Shown: one piece after another, positions 61,906 through 64,000 of the stretch
Numbering within the stretch: position 1 is the stretch's first letter
How the letters are laid out: every line of letters starts with the position of its first letter
NCBI RefSeq assembly: GCF_003053565.1
Contig: NZ_QAXS01000009.1
Location: forward strand, 27,992-91,991
DNA from: Halanaerobium saccharolyticum
Lineage (GTDB): Bacteria; Bacillota; Halanaerobiia; Halanaerobiales; Halanaerobiaceae
Direction: 5' to 3'
DNA length: 64,000 nt
The notes under the pieces: generated by a model
What the model was told of the DNA's origin: nothing
What the model saw: the letters and a program-made list of their open reading frames with translations, nothing else
The model's database searches: none
Translations under genes and position numbers: made by a program

Positions 61906-62004
61906 ATGTAAATTTTAGATTAATTTTAGGTAAAATCTATGTCCTTTTTTTTTATCATATGCTAAAATTAAAGTATAGTAAAGCAGTTTTAAGAAAATTT
62001 ACAT
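61906..62004. repeat. inverted repeat in the ppx divergent region
   Basis: ATGTAAATTTT (61906-61916) and its exact complement AAAATTTACAT (61994-62004) flank the region between the two divergent Ppx genes, at similar distances from both starts. It may be a pair of binding sites for one regulator. The 160-base gap holds no gene. Confidence 0.55.
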
Positions 62005-62028
62005 AAATTTAAAATAGGGTGGTTAAGA

Positions 62029-63558
62029 ATGTTTAATCGAGTTGCAACTATTTATATTGCTTCCAGTGACATTATTATGAAAATTGCTGAGAAAAAAGAA
62101 AAAGAAGTAATGATCTTAGAAGAGTTATTTTATCCAATAAATCTGGGCCATGATACATTTTCCAGTTCTGCTGTTACTTTTGAAAAAATAAAGAAATTAA
62201 ATCAGGCTATTAATAATTTTAAAAAAATTGCCGGAGAATATCAGGTAGAAAAAATAAAGGTTTTTGCAACAGCTGCCTTAAGAGAAGCCCTTAATAAAGA
62301 TTATATCATCTATCAAATTAAAAACAATAATAACCTAAATATAGAAATTTTTAGTAATGTTGAAGAACATCAGCTAATTTATCAGGGAATCAGAAATACA
62401 AACAAAATCCTCAAAGGTGATAACCTTTTTGCCTATATCGGAACCGGCAGCCTTGGTACTGCAGTCACTAATCAAAATTATATAGTTAAAAGTCAGAGCA
62501 TTACTTTGGGTTCTCTAAAAATAAATGAGATCTTAAAAGGGCTCCAGCACAAAACTGATGAATTTCACATTGTAATCGATGGATATTTAAGTGGTTATAT
62601 TTACAATCTTGATCTCTTTATCAAAAAACTTAATATAAATAACTTTTATGCTTCTGGAAAAGAAATAGAATTGATAGCAAAACTTGCTGGAATTACTAGA
62701 AAATCAAATAATTTTAATATTTCTAGAGCTTCTTTTTATCGGCTCTACAATGATGTAAAAAGTAAAACTCCCAAACAACTGCTGGAAAAATACGATCTGG
62801 ATGAAGCTGCAGCTGAAACACTTCTGCCTTCAATGACAATTTATAAAAACCTGATGAATTTAACTCAGAGCAGCCAAATAATTGGCAGTACTGTAACTAT
62901 AGAAACAGAAGTGATTAGAAATATGCTTTTTGATGGTCGGCACAGAGAATTAAAAAAACAGAGCTTTAAAAATATTATAGCTTCATCACGTTCAGTAGCT
63001 AAAAAATATAATTATAATCAGGAACATGCAGAAACTATAGAAAAAATAGCTTTAGATATCTTTGATGCTTTAAAAGAGCGTTTTCAGCTCTCAGAAAAAG
63101 AAAGAGTTCTGCTTCAGGCAGCTGTGATACTCCATGATATTGGTAAGTATATGAATCTAAAAAAACACTATGAACACTCCTATTATTTAATAAGGAATAG
63201 TGATATTGCAGACTTAAATTCTTATGATAAAAATATTATTGCTCATATATCCTTAAATCACAGTCAGAGTTCTACTACAAACCTCAAAATCAAGGATAAT
63301 ACCCTTAAAAATCACTCGGATAGAGTTCTAATTGCCAAATTAACTGCAATTTTAAAAATTGCAGATTCTCTCGATAAAAGCCACAAAGAGCCATTTTCTG
63401 AGCTTGAAATAAATCTTGAAGAAAATGAACTTGAATTAATAATTAATACAGAAAAAGATATCTTTTTGGAAAAATGGGCCTTCAGTAATAAATCAAGAAT
63501 CTTCAAAGAGATATTTGGCATTGACGTTTCATTAAACAAAAAGAATACTTTACTTTAA
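62029..63558 (+). CDS. degenerate Ppx/GppA paralogue with HD domain
   Basis: A 509-residue protein with the same layout as ppx but altered active-site motifs. MDIGSNSIK is replaced by IYIASSDIIMK; DVGGGSVEL by YIGTGSLGTAV; the catalytic-Glu region SNVEEHQLIYQG is partly retained. The HD part is intact (LHDIGKYMNLKKHYEHS). It may bind but not hydrolyse polyphosphate or (p)ppGpp, or act through the HD domain. The ATG follows AGGGTGG. It is 14 bases upstream of a truncated ppk gene and in one operon with it. Confidence 0.85.
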   Translation: MFNRVATIYIASSDIIMKIAEKKEKEVMILEELFYPINLGHDTFSSSAVTFEKIKKLNQAINNFKKIAGEYQVEKIKVFATAALREALNKDYIIYQIKNNNNLNIEIFSNVEEHQLIYQGIRNTNKILKGDNLFAYIGTGSLGTAVTNQNYIVKSQSITLGSLKINEILKGLQHKTDEFHIVIDGYLSGYIYNLDLFIKKLNINNFYASGKEIELIAKLAGITRKSNNFNISRASFYRLYNDVKSKTPKQLLEKYDLDEAAAETLLPSMTIYKNLMNLTQSSQIIGSTVTIETEVIRNMLFDGRHRELKKQSFKNIIASSRSVAKKYNYNQEHAETIEKIALDIFDALKERFQLSEKERVLLQAAVILHDIGKYMNLKKHYEHSYYLIRNSDIADLNSYDKNIIAHISLNHSQSSTTNLKIKDNTLKNHSDRVLIAKLTAILKIADSLDKSHKEPFSELEINLEENELELIINTEKDIFLEKWAFSNKSRIFKEIFGIDVSLNKKNTLL

Positions 63559-63572
63559 GGAGCCGTGAAATA

Positions 63573-63941
63573 ATGAATTTTGATGATCCACAATTTTATT
63601 TTAACAAACAGCTGAGCTGGTTAAAATTTAATATTAGAGTTTTAGAAGAGGCAAATTCTGATGAAGAGGAAACACCTCTTTTAGAAAAATTAAAATATCT
63701 AGCAATTACTGCTACAAATCTGGATGAGTTTTTTATGGTGAGAGTTTCCAGGATCAAAGATGATATTGAATCTGGTTTTAATGAGGCAGATAAATCCGGT
63801 TACAGACCAAAAGAATTATTTAATGAGATCTCTAAAACCATTCATAAAATCTATAATAACCAATATAAGTATTTTAACAAAACAATAAAAAAACTGGAAA
63901 CTGAAGGTTGTATAATTAATGTTGTGAAGAAAAAAATGTAA
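63573..63941 (+). CDS. ppk: polyphosphate kinase 1, N-terminal fragment (truncated)
   Basis: Only the N-terminal domain is present, 122 residues of about 690: FYFNKQLSWLKFNIRVLEEA and LAITATNLDEFFMVRVSRIK are the PPK1 start. The frame ends with GCIINVVKKKM and a stop at 63939-63941, within an A-rich run. The remaining 59 bases of the window show no PPK frame. The gene was disrupted, by deletion or by an insertion near 63940. Its start follows AAGGAG and is 14 bases after the Ppx paralogue. Confidence 0.85.
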   Translation: MNFDDPQFYFNKQLSWLKFNIRVLEEANSDEEETPLLEKLKYLAITATNLDEFFMVRVSRIKDDIESGFNEADKSGYRPKELFNEISKTIHKIYNNQYKYFNKTIKKLETEGCIINVVKKKM

Positions 63942-64000
63942 ATCTAAAAATATCTAAATAAAAAAAGGCATCTGCCTGGCTCCGTTGAATTAATTATTTG

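Noticed and set aside
63942..64000. Continuation of polyphosphate kinase by frameshift.
   Set aside because: Both other frames meet a stop within about 12 codons and show no PPK motifs. The segment may be the edge of an insertion, but no terminal repeat can be tested at the window end.

Overview
The window comes from a low-GC, anaerobic, probably halophilic Firmicute; the protein mix and style suggest Halanaerobium or a close relative in the Halanaerobiales (an inference from gene content, no database was consulted). Start codons are often TTG or GTG and are set by strong GGAGG, AGGTGA or AAGGTG ribosome-binding sites. Genes are tightly packed, mostly on the reverse strand, and small single-function 'accessory metabolism' genes dominate. 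No rRNA, tRNA, CRISPR array or prophage was seen.

Layout. 1-8.4 kb: start of homoserine dehydrogenase (reverse strand, runs off the edge), two FtsX-like ABC permeases without an ATPase, a secreted fasciclin-domain protein, a TraB-type membrane protein, an SDR, a YegP-like protein, pirin, a RelA-type (p)ppGpp synthetase and a DUF975 membrane protein. 8.4-10.9 kb: a single-cysteine FAD/NADH disulfide-reductase-family enzyme with a consensus promoter and an upstream Fur-like box, an apparently independent 31-residue gene with its own promoter and terminator, and a secreted AHPP protein followed by a two-helix membrane protein with a haem-type histidine pair. 10.9-14.6 kb: small HD hydrolase, Asp/Glu racemase, RtcB RNA ligase and M42 peptidase. 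14.75-15.1 kb: a probable new structured RNA of about 320 nt with promoter, long closing helix and U-tract. 15.1-23.9 kb: PAS-GGDEF protein, SbcCD-like (YhaN/YhaO-like) nuclease pair, a 42-bp perfect palindrome, a GGDEF/HD-GYP protein, and DNA-repair-like and unknown genes.

24-34 kb: CoA-binding protein, an SDR remnant, QueG-like and ferredoxin-like Fe-S proteins, a truncated Rpn-type nuclease, an ATP-grasp/esterase/esterase cluster, a CDGSH protein, a MoaE-like protein and an NhaC antiporter. 33-40.6 kb: two SDRs, small conserved proteins, a metallopeptidase, a SEC-C/TPR protein, and a TsaA(TrmO)-FmdE fusion with a NUDIX gene and a second, stand-alone TsaA gene. 40.7-42.6 kb: an apparently complete group II intron with maturase. 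42.7-51.9 kb: zinc-ribbon and membrane proteins, AhpD-like protein, EamA transporter, a cysteine-free FeS-BCP-type photolyase homologue, nitroreductase, KptA, GNAT, an orphan DUF2357 PD-(D/E)XK protein and others. 51.9-64 kb: SWIM protein, class I aldolase plus a decayed fragment of the same gene 2.3 kb away, an HD-GYP/CBS-GGDEF pair, a PQQ sugar dehydrogenase pseudogene, an AAA-ATPase/nuclease protein, and a polyphosphate locus (ppx, a degenerate ppx paralogue on the opposite strand, and a truncated ppk).

Themes. Four proteins point to cyclic-di-GMP turnover, two to alarmone turnover, two to RNA end repair (RtcB, KptA), and several to DNA repair (SbcCD-like pair, glycosylase-fold protein, photolyase homologue). 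Gene remnants (SDR, Rpn, aldolase, PQQ dehydrogenase, ppk) show active local deletion and recombination. The most promising undescribed items are the structured RNA at 14785-15107, the 31-residue gene at 9942-10037, the cysteine-free photolyase homologue, the TsaA-FmdE fusion locus, and a 15-bp element shared by two distant promoters.
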